Made by a program: the position numbers and the translations under genes. Positions 6,553 to 15,255 of a stretch of 30,460 nucleotides of DNA are shown piece after piece. The notes under the pieces were generated by a model. That model saw only the letters and a program-made list of their open reading frames with translations. It was not told the DNA's origin and ran no database searches. Each line of letters opens with the position of its first letter. The first letter of the stretch is position 1. Source of the stretch: Casp-actino8 sp964563545 (GTDB lineage Bacteria; Actinomycetota; Acidimicrobiia; Acidimicrobiales; Ilumatobacteraceae); NCBI GenBank assembly GCA_964563545.1, contig CAZLXB010000025.1:1-30460 (forward strand). The letters are read 5' to 3'.

Positions 6553-7851
6553 ATGTCAGCAGCCACCGGGAATCCGCAGCTCGACGATCTGATCCACCGT
6601 GAGCAATCGGCGATCTCGTGTCCGTATCCGATCTTCGCCGGACTCCGCGACGCCGCTGGTCTGACCTTCCATCCCGAACTCGGCGCCTGGATCGTGTCCC
6701 GCTACGACGACGTTCGGGCGATCCTGCGCGACACCGATCGATTCTCGAGTCTCAACCCGACCGGCCCGCAGGCCGCTGGTGAAGCGCTCATGAAGGGGAT
6801 CATGGAGCTCATGCAGGACGCGAGCATGGGCGAATCGCTCGCTCGGATGTCGCGTGGCCGGGTGGCGGTGCTCCTGAATGCCGACCCGCCCGACCATCGT
6901 CGTCAGCGCCGACTCGTGAATCCGGCCTTCCGGCCCGACCGCATCCGCGGTTTCGAACCCGCCATCGTCGAGATCACCGATCGACTCCTCGCCGACATCC
7001 GCACCGATCTCGCCGCCGGTCGGGCGGTCGACATCGTGACGCGCTTCGCGGTGGGAGTACCGATGGCCATCATCGCCATGGCTCTCGGCGTCGCCGATGA
7101 CGACCTCGCCCGCTTCAAGCGCTGGTCGGACGACATCGTGATGCCCGTTGGCAACCATTCGCCGTCGCTCGAACAGATCCGAGGTTTTGTCACTTCGACG
7201 CGCGAGTTCACCGACTACTTCCTGGCCGAGATCGCCGAACGTCAGCGAATCCCGCGCGAAGACCTCCTGTCCGACATCGCCAACGCCGAAATCGACGGTG
7301 AGGCGCTCACCGACGACGAACAACTCGGCATGCTCCAACAATTCCTCGTGGCCGGAAACGAGACCACGACCACCCTCATCGCCAACATGATCCGCCACCT
7401 CGCTCAGGACCCGGTGCTTCAGCAACGTGTCCGCAGCGATCAGACCGAGGTCGACGTGCTGGTGGAAGAGATGCTCCGACTCGAAGCGCCGGTGGGCGGG
7501 TTGTTCCGGCAGGCCAAGGTCGATGTGGAGATCGCCGGCACCACGGTGAAGGCCGGCGACCACCTCTGGATCGTGTTCGCCTCGGCCAACCGCGACGGTT
7601 GCAAGTTCGCCGACCCCGACCGCGTCGACCTCGACCGGGACAACGTGAAAGAGCATCTGGCCTTCGGCAACGGTGAGCACTTCTGCCCCGGGGCCGGGCT
7701 GGCCCGGACCGAAGCCCGCATCGCCATCAGCCGGCTCCTCGCGCAATACGACGACCTGCGCCTCGATCCGGCCAACGAGTTCCCCTTCGGCGACTCGTTC
7801 GTGCTCCGGGGGCTCACGAGCCTTCTGGTCACCGCTACTCCCCGCGGCTAA
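6553..7851 (+). CDS. Cytochrome P450 (first of three)
   Basis: A 432-residue soluble bacterial P450. The I-helix oxygen-binding motif is AGNETTTT, the K-helix E-x-x-R is EEMLRLEAPVGG, and the haem-binding loop is FGNGEHFCPGAG with the proximal thiolate at C378. I chose the ATG at 6553 because a purine-rich AGAGGCGAG lies just upstream. A GTG start at 6505 would place 16 arginine-rich residues before the normal N-terminus and lies inside an inverted repeat. P450s insert oxygen into C-H or C=C bonds with electrons from ferredoxin or another redox partner; none is encoded here. The gene is divergent from the molybdopterin/selenoprotein/epoxide hydrolase operon and shares its probable operator, so the two arms may be induced together. 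Subfamily and substrate are not recognisable by eye. Confidence 0.92.
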   Translation: MSAATGNPQLDDLIHREQSAISCPYPIFAGLRDAAGLTFHPELGAWIVSRYDDVRAILRDTDRFSSLNPTGPQAAGEALMKGIMELMQDASMGESLARMSRGRVAVLLNADPPDHRRQRRLVNPAFRPDRIRGFEPAIVEITDRLLADIRTDLAAGRAVDIVTRFAVGVPMAIIAMALGVADDDLARFKRWSDDIVMPVGNHSPSLEQIRGFVTSTREFTDYFLAEIAERQRIPREDLLSDIANAEIDGEALTDDEQLGMLQQFLVAGNETTTTLIANMIRHLAQDPVLQQRVRSDQTEVDVLVEEMLRLEAPVGGLFRQAKVDVEIAGTTVKAGDHLWIVFASANRDGCKFADPDRVDLDRDNVKEHLAFGNGEHFCPGAGLARTEARIAISRLLAQYDDLRLDPANEFPFGDSFVLRGLTSLLVTATPRG

Positions 7852-7873
7852 GGGTCGCCGCCGGCATGGCGGC

Positions 7874-7897
7874 CGAAGTGATCGGTGGATTAGTTTG
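7874..7897. promoter_or_regulatory. Second, degenerate copy of the 6475-6502 operator
   Basis: Left arm CGAAGTGATC (7874-7883), spacer GGTG, right arm GATTAGTTTG (7888-7897). The right part CGGTGGATTAGTTTG is an exact 15-base match to the minus-strand reading of the operator at 6475-6502. The left arm matches the consensus arm at 7 of 10 positions. Its right arm ends 40 nt before the start codon at 7938; the equivalent end of the first copy lies 41 nt before the ATG at 6435. The same regulator probably controls both. Confidence 0.62.
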
Positions 7898-7937
7898 TGG
7901 CTTCGGGTCGTTTCGGGCCCGTCTCAGGGGGAATCAC

Positions 7938-9680
7938 ATGGCCGATCGCTGGATCACCGACCGCGCGCCCAGCCCGCGGTGGCCGCATTACACCCGGGCC
8001 AACGCGGGTGAAGTTCTGCCGTCGGCGGCGAGTCCGCTCAGTCAGCAACTGTGCTGGGAGAACGGAATCCTGCTCGGTTGGCGCGACGGCTACATCCGGG
8101 GCGGCAACTACACCGCCGATGAATTCACCGACGGGTTCCCGGAGGTCGCCGGTTTCTTCGCCGGGTACTTCTACATCAACCTCTCGAACGTACGTATGCA
8201 GGGTGTGCGCAGTCCGTTGCTCTCGGTCGAGCAGCTCGACCTCGCCTTCTTCGGCGACCATCCCGAGGTGCCTCCGTACGAGCCGCATCCACTCGACGAG
8301 CGCCCCGATCTCGTCGAGGGCATCATGGCCCACCTCGGCTGGGTGATGACCACCACGTCGGTACCCGAAATCGACGCCGAGAAGCAGATGACCATCGACC
8401 TTCGTCGGAATCGTCCTGATCTCTCGTCGGCCACCGATGCCGAACTCGCATCGCGCATCCGCAGTTTGCAACCCGTCCTGAGGAAACTCTTCGACAGCCA
8501 CACGCCGCCGAGTTCGGATTCGGCGATCGCCCCGGGCGTCCTTGGTGCGGTGTGCGCGGCCCTGGGCGAGCCCGAGACGGCCATGAAACTTCTCGCCGGT
8601 ATCGGAGACGTCGATTCGGCCGAACCCAGTTATCGGATGTGGGACATCTCGCGCTCGGTTCGAAAGTCCTCCGAATTGTCGAAAGCCTTCGACGCCGGGG
8701 TGAACGGTCTGCTCGATCGTCTGCGCGGCTCGGGCAGCGCCGATGCCAAGTCGTTCCTCGCCGATTTCGACCGCTTCCTCGCCGACTTCGGATCGCGTGG
8801 GCCCAACGAATGGGAGATCAGCGCCGATTCGTGGGAGACCCGCCCGGAGATCGCCCTCGCGGCCATCGACCGCGTCCGTTTGCAGGCCGATGAGGAGTCA
8901 CCGCGGATCCGGCAGCAAAAGCGCGCCGCGGAGCGCGAGCGCCTGACTGCCGACATCCGGGCCAAAGTCGCGCCGCTCGGTGCCGAATTGGCCGGACAGT
9001 TCGAAGGGGCCATCGTCGCCTCGTCGCAGATGGCGATCCGCGAACGCACCAAGACGAACATCATTCGCGCCGTGAACGAAGTACGCGTGGCCGTACGCGA
9101 ATTGGGTCGTCGTCACGCGGCGGCGGGGAACCTGCGCGATCCGCAGCACGTGTTCATGCTCCTCGACGACGAACTCGAGAAGTTCGTGGCGAATCCGGCG
9201 TCGTTCACTTCGACGCTCGCTGATCGTCATGCCCAGTGGCTGCACATCCAGACTCTCGAGCCGCCGTTCTTCATCAAGAACGGAGTCGTGCCCCCGCTCG
9301 GTTCGTACCCGAAAAAGGGCACATCCACGGCGACTGTCGCCCGGGTGGGCGATGTCGTGCAAGGCGTGCCCGGTTGCACCGGCAAGTACGTCGGCCGGGC
9401 ACGGGTGATTCTCGATCCCACCGCGCCCGGCGATCTCGAGCCGGGCGACGTCCTCGTGGCCCCCAACACCGATCCGGCCTGGACGCCACTCTTCATGACG
9501 TGTGGAGCCGTGGTCGTGAACGTCGGTGCGGCGATCAGCCACGCGATCATCGTGAGTCGTGAGCTCGGTTTGCCCTGCGTGGTGTCGGCCACCGACGCGA
9601 CTGTTCGTATTCCCGATGGCTCGACGATCGAAGTCGACGGCGACACCGGAGCCGTGACCGTTCTGGAGGTTCCCGCATGA
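7938..9680 (+). CDS. PEP-utilising enzyme mobile-domain protein (phosphohistidine swivelling domain)
   Basis: A 580-residue protein. The last ~95 residues are the swivelling phosphohistidine domain of PEP synthase and pyruvate phosphate dikinase: GDVLVAPNTDPAWTPLF, then GAAISHAIIVSRELGLP with the predicted phospho-histidine H535, and an IEVDGDTGAV ending. I see no ATP-grasp nucleotide-binding domain and no PEP-binding barrel. The N-terminus (YTRANAGEVLPSAASPLS) resembles the segment before mobile domains in such split or rifampin-phosphotransferase-like proteins; the middle ~400 residues are not recognised. It may need a partner ATP-binding subunit encoded elsewhere. ATG 7938 follows AGGGGGAA and a probable operator at 7874-7897. 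The stop overlaps the LLM gene (ATGA), so these genes are co-transcribed. The phosphorylated substrate is unknown. Confidence 0.8.
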   Translation: MADRWITDRAPSPRWPHYTRANAGEVLPSAASPLSQQLCWENGILLGWRDGYIRGGNYTADEFTDGFPEVAGFFAGYFYINLSNVRMQGVRSPLLSVEQLDLAFFGDHPEVPPYEPHPLDERPDLVEGIMAHLGWVMTTTSVPEIDAEKQMTIDLRRNRPDLSSATDAELASRIRSLQPVLRKLFDSHTPPSSDSAIAPGVLGAVCAALGEPETAMKLLAGIGDVDSAEPSYRMWDISRSVRKSSELSKAFDAGVNGLLDRLRGSGSADAKSFLADFDRFLADFGSRGPNEWEISADSWETRPEIALAAIDRVRLQADEESPRIRQQKRAAERERLTADIRAKVAPLGAELAGQFEGAIVASSQMAIRERTKTNIIRAVNEVRVAVRELGRRHAAAGNLRDPQHVFMLLDDELEKFVANPASFTSTLADRHAQWLHIQTLEPPFFIKNGVVPPLGSYPKKGTSTATVARVGDVVQGVPGCTGKYVGRARVILDPTAPGDLEPGDVLVAPNTDPAWTPLFMTCGAVVVNVGAAISHAIIVSRELGLPCVVSATDATVRIPDGSTIEVDGDTGAVTVLEVPA

Positions 9681-10648
9681 CCCATCCCTTTCGCTTCGGA
9701 GTGCAGAGCTACGCGCCGGCATCGGCCGCCGAGTGGCGCGAACAGGCGCGCAAGGCCGAGTCCCTCGGGTTCTCGTCGTTCCATCTGGCCGACCATGTGA
9801 TCGGACCGGGCCCGGCGCTGAACGCGACGGGTCACCCGGTGCAGACAGTCGCCGCCGTGCCGGCCATGGCCGTAGCCGCCGAGGCGACCTCGACCATCAA
9901 GGTCGGATGTCGGGTTCTGTGCGTGGACTACCGCAATCCGGTGATGCTCGCGAAGGAGATGGCCACTCTCGACTTCTTCTCCGAGGGACGACTCGAACTC
10001 GGCATCGGCGCCGGCTGGCTCAAGAACGAGTACGAAGCCATGGGTATCGCGTTCGACTCCGCCGGAACGCGTCTTGATCGGATGGAAGAAGTCATCGGTC
10101 TTCTGCGGGCGTCGTTCGCCGACGGCGAGCTCAACATCGACAGCAAGCACGTTCACGCAGTCGGGTTCGAAGCGGTTCCCAAGCCCGTCCGGCGACCGTG
10201 TCCGCCGATCATGATCGGCGGAGGCGCCAAGCGCGTGCTGACCATCGCCGGCCGCGAAGCCGACATCGTGAGCCTCAACTTCAACAACTCCACCGGTCGC
10301 CTCGGGCCGGAAGGCATCGGGTCGTCCACCGCCGAACTCACCGATCAGAAGATCCAGTGGATCAAGGACGGTGCGGGATCGCGTTTCTCCGCCATCGAAC
10401 TCGAGATCGCCGCCTACTTCACCGTCGTGACCCCGGATGGCGCAGCCACTCTCGGCAAGATGGCGCCGATGTTCGGGATGACGCCCGAGGTCATGGCCGA
10501 GCACCCGAACGTGCTCATCGGTTCGGTCGACGAGATCTGCGATCGGATCGTCGAGCGGCGTGAGCGGTTCGGTATTTCGTACATCAGTTTCGGATCGTCC
10601 GTGATGGATGCGGTCGCCCCTGTGGTGGCTCGTCTGGCCGGCAAGTGA
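9677..10648 (+). CDS. LLM class flavin-dependent oxidoreductase, probably F420-dependent
   Basis: A 323-residue luciferase-like TIM-barrel protein. Characteristic segments are FGVQSYAPASAAEWREQARKAE, FSSFHLADHV, the EGRLELGIGAGWLKNEYEAMGI block and PIMIGGGAKRVLTIAGREADIVSLN. Actinobacterial members of this group commonly use the deazaflavin F420 for hydride transfer to ketones, enones or alcohols; whether this one uses F420 or FMN cannot be settled by eye. The start overlaps the preceding stop by ATGA. The second P450 starts 14 nt downstream, so this is the middle of an operon with P450 and SDR enzymes, consistent with sequential oxidation and reduction of one substrate (inference). Confidence 0.9.
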   Translation: MTHPFRFGVQSYAPASAAEWREQARKAESLGFSSFHLADHVIGPGPALNATGHPVQTVAAVPAMAVAAEATSTIKVGCRVLCVDYRNPVMLAKEMATLDFFSEGRLELGIGAGWLKNEYEAMGIAFDSAGTRLDRMEEVIGLLRASFADGELNIDSKHVHAVGFEAVPKPVRRPCPPIMIGGGAKRVLTIAGREADIVSLNFNNSTGRLGPEGIGSSTAELTDQKIQWIKDGAGSRFSAIELEIAAYFTVVTPDGAATLGKMAPMFGMTPEVMAEHPNVLIGSVDEICDRIVERRERFGISYISFGSSVMDAVAPVVARLAGK

Positions 10649-10662
10649 CGGGAGACAGGACC

Positions 10663-11934
10663 ATGAGCGTCGACATCAGCAAGTTCAATCCCTTCGATCC
10701 GGCCACCTTGCAGTGTCCGTTTCCGCACTACGCCAAGATGCGCGAGGAGGCTCCCGTCATGGAGATCCCGGGCATGGGGATCAAGATGGTGACCCGCCAC
10801 GATCTGGTGATGCAGACGTTGCGCGATCCGCAGACGTATTCGTCGCAGTTCGGGTCGTCGGGTATGCCGCTTCCGGCCGAGATCCGCAAGCGCTTCGAGG
10901 AGGTCTACGCGCAGGGTTATCCGCGGGTCAGCACCATGCTGACCGCCGATCAGCCCGAGCACACGCGCTATCGCCGCCTGGTGTCGCGTGCGTTCCACCC
11001 CAAGGTCATCTCGGAGCTCGAGCCGACCGTTCGTCGGATCACGATCGATCTCATCGAATCCTGGATCGACAAGGGCCGGATCGAATTCGTGTCCGATTTC
11101 GGTGTGCCGTTGCCGGTGCGTGTGATCGCCAAGGCTCTCAACGTTCCCGACGATCGGTTGGCCGACTTCAAACGCTGGTCGGATGACTCGATCGCTGGAA
11201 TCGGAACCAACATCTCGATCGACGATCGGATCAGAGCCGAGTACGGAGTCAACGAGTTCCAGCACTATTTCGCCGAGCAGCTCGAGATCCGTCGCACCCA
11301 CCCGCAGGACGACATCCTGACCAACCTCCTCAACGCGAGTGTCGAGGGTGACGACGCCGACGTGGACGACAAGCGGCCGCTCGACGTTCCCGAGATGCTG
11401 AGCATCATCCAGCAGTTGCTCGTGGCCGGCAACGAGACCACGACCAAGATGCTGACCGAGATGATCCGACTCCTTGCTGAGAACCCGGATCAGTGGGAGA
11501 TGGTCAAGAAGGATCCGTCCCGAGTGGAACGGATCGTCGAGGAGACCCTTCGGCTCTCCACGCCGACCCAGGGAATGTGGCGCATCGTCACCGCCGACAC
11601 CGAGCTCGGTGGTCACCCGTTGAAGAAGGGCGACCGTCTGATCATCGTCTTCTCGTCGGCCAACCGCGACGAGTGTCTCTACTCGGATCCCGATGCTTTC
11701 GATCCCGATCGCGAGAATCTGCGCGATCACCTGGCCTTTGGCAAGGGGATTCACTTCTGCCTCGGAGCGAATCTCTCGCGGCTGGAAGGCAAGGTCGCGC
11801 TCGAAGAGCTCGCCAAGCGTCTCGGTTCCATCTCGCTACCGGACTCGAACGAGTACGAGTACTTCCCGAGCTTCATGCTGCGCGGCCTCACACGTCTCGA
11901 TCTCGACTTCACCCCGGCGGGAGTGTCGGCATGA
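10663..11934 (+). CDS. Cytochrome P450 (second of three)
   Basis: A 423-residue bacterial P450. The I-helix motif is AGNETTTK, the K-helix is EETLRLSTPTQGMW and the haem loop is FGKGIHFCLGAN with cysteine ligand C366. The ATG at 10663 follows GGGAGACAGG and gives a normal N-terminus (SKFNPFDPATLQCPFPHYAKMREEAPV). The in-frame GTG at 10645 overlaps the preceding stop and lacks this support. The C-terminal stop overlaps the SDR start (ATGA). It resembles the P450 at 6553 in motif layout but differs across most of its length, so this is not a recent tandem duplication. No ferredoxin or ferredoxin reductase is seen nearby. Substrate unknown. Confidence 0.92.
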   Translation: MSVDISKFNPFDPATLQCPFPHYAKMREEAPVMEIPGMGIKMVTRHDLVMQTLRDPQTYSSQFGSSGMPLPAEIRKRFEEVYAQGYPRVSTMLTADQPEHTRYRRLVSRAFHPKVISELEPTVRRITIDLIESWIDKGRIEFVSDFGVPLPVRVIAKALNVPDDRLADFKRWSDDSIAGIGTNISIDDRIRAEYGVNEFQHYFAEQLEIRRTHPQDDILTNLLNASVEGDDADVDDKRPLDVPEMLSIIQQLLVAGNETTTKMLTEMIRLLAENPDQWEMVKKDPSRVERIVEETLRLSTPTQGMWRIVTADTELGGHPLKKGDRLIIVFSSANRDECLYSDPDAFDPDRENLRDHLAFGKGIHFCLGANLSRLEGKVALEELAKRLGSISLPDSNEYEYFPSFMLRGLTRLDLDFTPAGVSA

Positions 11935-12746
11935 GCGCGCGCCTCGACGGCAAGGTCGCGGTCGTCACGGGTTCGAGTCGTGGCATCGGCCGTGGAACCG
12001 CCATCGCGCTCGCCGAACTCGGTGCGACCGTGTACATCACTGGTCGCTCCACCGGTTCGGGTGAACTCACGATCGACAAAACGGTCGAGATGGTGGAGGC
12101 GGCCGGCGGAAAGGGAATCGCCGTCCAGGTCGATCACGGCGACGATGCCCAGATCGCATCTTTGTTCGAGCGGGTGAAAAAGGACTTCGGCCGTCTCGAC
12201 ATCCTCGTCAACAACGTCTACAAGATCCCCGATCCGCCGGCGTGGGGTGGGGGCTTCTGGGAGCACCCGATCAGTATCTGGGACGATCAGGTCGGTATCG
12301 GACTACGCGCGCATTACGTCGCGTCATGGCACGCCGCGCCGCTGCTCTTCGCATCTGGCCCGGGCGGATCGATTCTCAACGTGTCATCGCCCGGCGGCTC
12401 GTCGTACCACTTCTCGTCGTCGTACGGCGCCGGTAAGGCCGGTCTCGACCGGTTGAGCGCCGACATGGCGCTCGAACTGAAGCCCAAGGGAATCGCGTGC
12501 TGCTCGATCTATCCCGGCTCGGTGGCCACGGAGTTCATCCAGCAGTGGGCCGGTGAGCGAGGGAGCGATCTGACCAAGGCGCAGACGACTCTCGGTGTGG
12601 GGCGAGCGATCGCTGCTCTCGCAGTGGCCCCTGACCTCATGGCTCGAACGGGCACGATCCAGTGGGTCGAGGACATCTCGGCTGAGTTCGACGTGCGTGA
12701 CGAGAACGGCAACCTCGCCGTTCGCTATCACAGCCGGCCGGCTTGA
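11931..12746 (+). CDS. Short-chain dehydrogenase/reductase, DHRS1-like
   Basis: A 271-residue classical SDR. The NAD(P) motif is TGSSRGIGRG (residues 13-22), the NNAG motif appears as NNV (ILVNNVYK), catalytic serine is in NVSSPGG, and Y155-x3-K159 is in SSSYGAGKAGLDR. The GxxYxFxxxYGxGKAxxDRxxxDMAxEL stretch resembles DHRS1-type SDRs, but that is a resemblance only. It probably oxidises an alcohol or reduces a ketone made by the upstream P450. The ATG overlaps the P450 stop by 4 nt, which fixes the start. It ends the rightward operon and converges on the third P450 with 3 bases between the stops and no visible terminator. Confidence 0.92.
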   Translation: MSARLDGKVAVVTGSSRGIGRGTAIALAELGATVYITGRSTGSGELTIDKTVEMVEAAGGKGIAVQVDHGDDAQIASLFERVKKDFGRLDILVNNVYKIPDPPAWGGGFWEHPISIWDDQVGIGLRAHYVASWHAAPLLFASGPGGSILNVSSPGGSSYHFSSSYGAGKAGLDRLSADMALELKPKGIACCSIYPGSVATEFIQQWAGERGSDLTKAQTTLGVGRAIAALAVAPDLMARTGTIQWVEDISAEFDVRDENGNLAVRYHSRPA

Positions 12747-12749
12747 TCG

Positions 12750-13967
12750 TCAGAACTCCAACTGCAGACGGTCCACGCCTCGAATCGTGAGTCGATCACG
12801 CCACGTGATCGATCCGACGGCTCGCATCGACGGAAAACGAGACACGAGGGATCCGACCGCGATCTCGGCCTCGAGTTTGGCCAGGCTCGCGCCGAGGCAG
12901 TAGTGGATGCCGCCGGCGAAAGCTTGATGGCGATTCGCGTTCGGTCGGTCGAGACGCAGCGAGTGCGGATCGGCGAACGTGGTCGGGTCGTGGTTGGCGG
13001 CGCCGAGCACGGTCGTCACGACCGTTCCGGGCTCCACCACGATCGGGCCGTCGAGGCCTTGATACGTGACGGGGACCATCGGAACGCGAACCGTCTGCTG
13101 GACCGGTCCGTCGAATCGGAGGCATTCATCCACCGCGCGGGCACCGATCGTCGGATCGGCGTGCCATCGCGCGAGCTGCTCGGGGTGGGCGAGTAGCGCG
13201 TTCACCGAATTGCCGATCAGGTTCACGGTCGTTTCGTGACCGGCGATGTAGAGAAGCACGACGAACGACATCAGTTCGGGCAGGGTGAGCGTGTCGCCTT
13301 CGTCCTCGACGGCGAGCAAGGCCGAGAGCAGATCTTCGCCCGGATGTCGGCGACGGTGCTCGACGATCTCGATGAGATACGGGATCAACTGTGCGAAGGC
13401 GTCGTCGGTGCGGGCGAGGTCTTCCATCGTGGAGGTCGGCTCCAGAGCGAGCGTGATCACCTGGCTCCATTCGCGCAATTCGTCGGACCGATCGGTCGGC
13501 ATGTCGAGGAGATCGGAGATCACCTGGAAGGGGATCGGGAAGGCGAGTTCGTCGACGAGTTCGAAACCGCCGGCTGCCGCGGCACGATCGAGAACCTCGT
13601 CCACGAGCGACTGGATACGCGGTCGAAGTCGTTCGATGGCCGACGGGGTGAAGGCTTTGCTGACGAGCCGGCGCAGGCGAGTGTGATCGGGGGGATCGAG
13701 GTTCAAGATCGACTTGGCGCCTTCGCGCCCACGTCGACGGTCGCGTTTGGCTTTGCTCAATGGGTCGACCGGTTCATTGGCGTTGGCCTCGATATCGCGA
13801 CTGAAATCATTGCTGCGCAGGGTCGTCGCGATGTCGTCGTAACGCGTGAGAACGATCGTGTCGAACGGGGTCCGATGCACCGGATCGAGTCGCCGCAGTT
13901 CGTCGTAGAACGGATACGGGTCGGCCCGGAAAGCCGGATCGAACGGATTGAACGACGGTCCGCTCAT
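12750..13967 (-). CDS. Cytochrome P450 (third of three)
   Basis: A 405-residue P450. The I-helix motif is IAGHETTVNLIGN, the K-helix is DECLRFDGPVQQTVR and the haem loop is FAGGIHYCLGAS with C357 as thiolate. The first helices show the usual FDPAFRADPYPFYDELRR start. The ATG at 13967 overlaps the aminotransferase stop (ATGA). The longer open frame upstream is an arginine-rich shadow of the aminotransferase and is discarded. The motif set HETTVNL and CLGASLAKLEAEIA is typical of CYP107-like and related actinobacterial P450s; no firm family is claimed. It is co-transcribed with an aminotransferase, so its substrate may carry an amino or keto group (inference). Confidence 0.92.
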   Translation of the reverse strand: MSGPSFNPFDPAFRADPYPFYDELRRLDPVHRTPFDTIVLTRYDDIATTLRSNDFSRDIEANANEPVDPLSKAKRDRRRGREGAKSILNLDPPDHTRLRRLVSKAFTPSAIERLRPRIQSLVDEVLDRAAAAGGFELVDELAFPIPFQVISDLLDMPTDRSDELREWSQVITLALEPTSTMEDLARTDDAFAQLIPYLIEIVEHRRRHPGEDLLSALLAVEDEGDTLTLPELMSFVVLLYIAGHETTVNLIGNSVNALLAHPEQLARWHADPTIGARAVDECLRFDGPVQQTVRVPMVPVTYQGLDGPIVVEPGTVVTTVLGAANHDPTTFADPHSLRLDRPNANRHQAFAGGIHYCLGASLAKLEAEIAVGSLVSRFPSMRAVGSITWRDRLTIRGVDRLQLEF

Positions 13968-15181
13968 GAGGGTCGAGAGGCGACGGCAAGCGCGTCGATG
14001 ATCCGGTCGACTTGTGCATCGGTGATCACGAGCGGTGGGCAGAAGGTGTTGGTGTCGGTGCCGACGGCGCGAGTGATCACGCCCAGGTCGAGCATCTTGT
14101 CGCGTACTCCCGTCGGGTCGACGTGCGGGTGCTGGGCGACTGCCCACACGGCGCCATCGCCTCGTACCGCAGCCACGACGCCGTCGTCAGCCAGGGCCCG
14201 CAAACCCGATGAGAGTCGCGCGCCGACGTGATGAGCTCGTTCCAGCAGTCCCTCGCGTTCGATGATCTCGAGATTCACGATGGCCGCTCGACACGCTGTT
14301 GGGTGACCCGAATACGTGAAGCCGGTCCGCAGGAAGAAGTTCGGGTCGGCCTCGAGGGGCCCGCGTACGGCCGGTCCGACGAAGACGCCGCCGAGAGGTT
14401 GATAGCCCGACGTGACTGCTTTGGCGAACGTCACGAGATCGGGTCGCACGCCGAATCGATGAGCGGCGAACCAGTGGCCGAGGCGCCCGTAGCCCGAGAT
14501 GACTTCGTCGTAGATCAGGAATGCTCCGTGCTGATCGCACAGGCGACGGACACTCTCGAGGTATCCCTCGGTGGGGGGGAACACGCCACCTGCACCCTGT
14601 ACCGGTTCGATGAGTACGGCGGCGATGGTCTGGCCATGATGCGCCATCACCGTGGCCAAGGCCTCCACGTCGTCGGCCGGAACCTGGACGACATCGCCGA
14701 CGAGCGGACCGTAACCCTCGCGGTTCGGCGGAATTCCTTGCGCGCTCGTTCCGCCGTACGCCGTGCCGTGGTAGCCGCGCTGCCGGGAAATGATGAGCGT
14801 TCGCTCGGGGTGACCGGCCTGAACATGGGCGAGGCGGGCGAGCTTCATCGCGGTGTCGACGGCTTCCGAACCCGACGACGTGAAAAAGACCCGGGAGTCG
14901 GTCATGGGAGCGATGGTCACCAATCGGGCCGCGAGTTCTTCGACCACATCGTTGGTGAAAGGATCGAACGTGGAGTAGCCGGCGAGAGTTGCGGCCTGAC
15001 GACCGATGGCATCGGCGATTTCGGTGCGTCCGTGGCCGACCGCGCAGTACCAGAGAGCGGCCATGCCGTCGATGTAGTCGCGACCTTCGGAGTCGGTCAC
15101 GATGGCTCCCGAACCCCGGACGATCGAACGGAAGTGCTCACGGGTCGGTTTGGCGAAGGGATGCAAGAACGCCGAGGGCAT
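13964..15181 (-). CDS. Class III PLP-dependent aminotransferase
   Basis: A 405-residue fold-type I aminotransferase of class III (omega-transaminase group). Landmarks: GRDYIDGMAALWYCAVGHG near the N-terminus, phosphate-binding FTSSGSEAVDTAMKLAR, FLIYDEVISGYGRLG with D225 contacting the pyridine nitrogen, and the Schiff-base lysine K254 in TFAKAVTSGYQPLGG. The FLRTGFTYSGHPTACRAA block is also typical. Such enzymes move amino groups between amines or omega-amino acids and keto acids such as pyruvate. The ATG at 15181 has no Shine-Dalgarno but has a TANNNT hexamer 6 nt upstream, suggesting a leaderless message. It is first in a two-gene operon with the P450. Confidence 0.92.
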   Translation of the reverse strand: MPSAFLHPFAKPTREHFRSIVRGSGAIVTDSEGRDYIDGMAALWYCAVGHGRTEIADAIGRQAATLAGYSTFDPFTNDVVEELAARLVTIAPMTDSRVFFTSSGSEAVDTAMKLARLAHVQAGHPERTLIISRQRGYHGTAYGGTSAQGIPPNREGYGPLVGDVVQVPADDVEALATVMAHHGQTIAAVLIEPVQGAGGVFPPTEGYLESVRRLCDQHGAFLIYDEVISGYGRLGHWFAAHRFGVRPDLVTFAKAVTSGYQPLGGVFVGPAVRGPLEADPNFFLRTGFTYSGHPTACRAAIVNLEIIEREGLLERAHHVGARLSSGLRALADDGVVAAVRGDGAVWAVAQHPHVDPTGVRDKMLDLGVITRAVGTDTNTFCPPLVITDAQVDRIIDALAVASRPS

Positions 15182-15187
15182 ACCCCG

Positions 15188-15193
15188 ACGGTA
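15188..15193 (-). promoter_or_regulatory. Putative -10 box of a leaderless aminotransferase promoter
   Basis: Read leftward, TACCGT is followed by six bases and then the ATG at 15181. This matches the actinobacterial -10 pattern TANNNT placed so that transcription would start at the start codon. No Shine-Dalgarno is present. The -35 is not evident. Confidence 0.45.
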
Positions 15194-15220
15194 GTGGGTG
15201 ACCTGCGACGACGCGTGGGG

Positions 15221-15249
15221 TTGCGCCTCTAAATGAGAACGATTATCAT
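15221..15249 (+). promoter_or_regulatory. znuABC promoter overlapped by a Zur/Fur-family box
   Basis: A -35-like TTGCGC (15221-15226), 17-base spacer and -10-like TATCAT (15244-15249) precede the GTG at 15256 by exactly six bases. Lying over the spacer and -10 is ATGAGAACGATTATCAT (15233-15249), a near-palindrome (ATGAxAA...TTxTCAT) of the Zur/Fur type. Zinc-loaded Zur binding here would block RNA polymerase. The downstream zinc transporter supports Zur rather than Fur. Confidence 0.82.
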
Positions 15250-15255
15250 AAAGCC

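Noticed and set aside
6556..7746. Open frame of 396 residues antisense to the first P450
   Set aside because: The sense strand has all P450 motifs; the antisense product has none and shows the same GC-driven composition as other shadows.
6553..11934. The P450 genes at 6553 and 10663 as a recent tandem duplication
   Set aside because: They share only general P450 motifs; most positions differ, so divergence is old.
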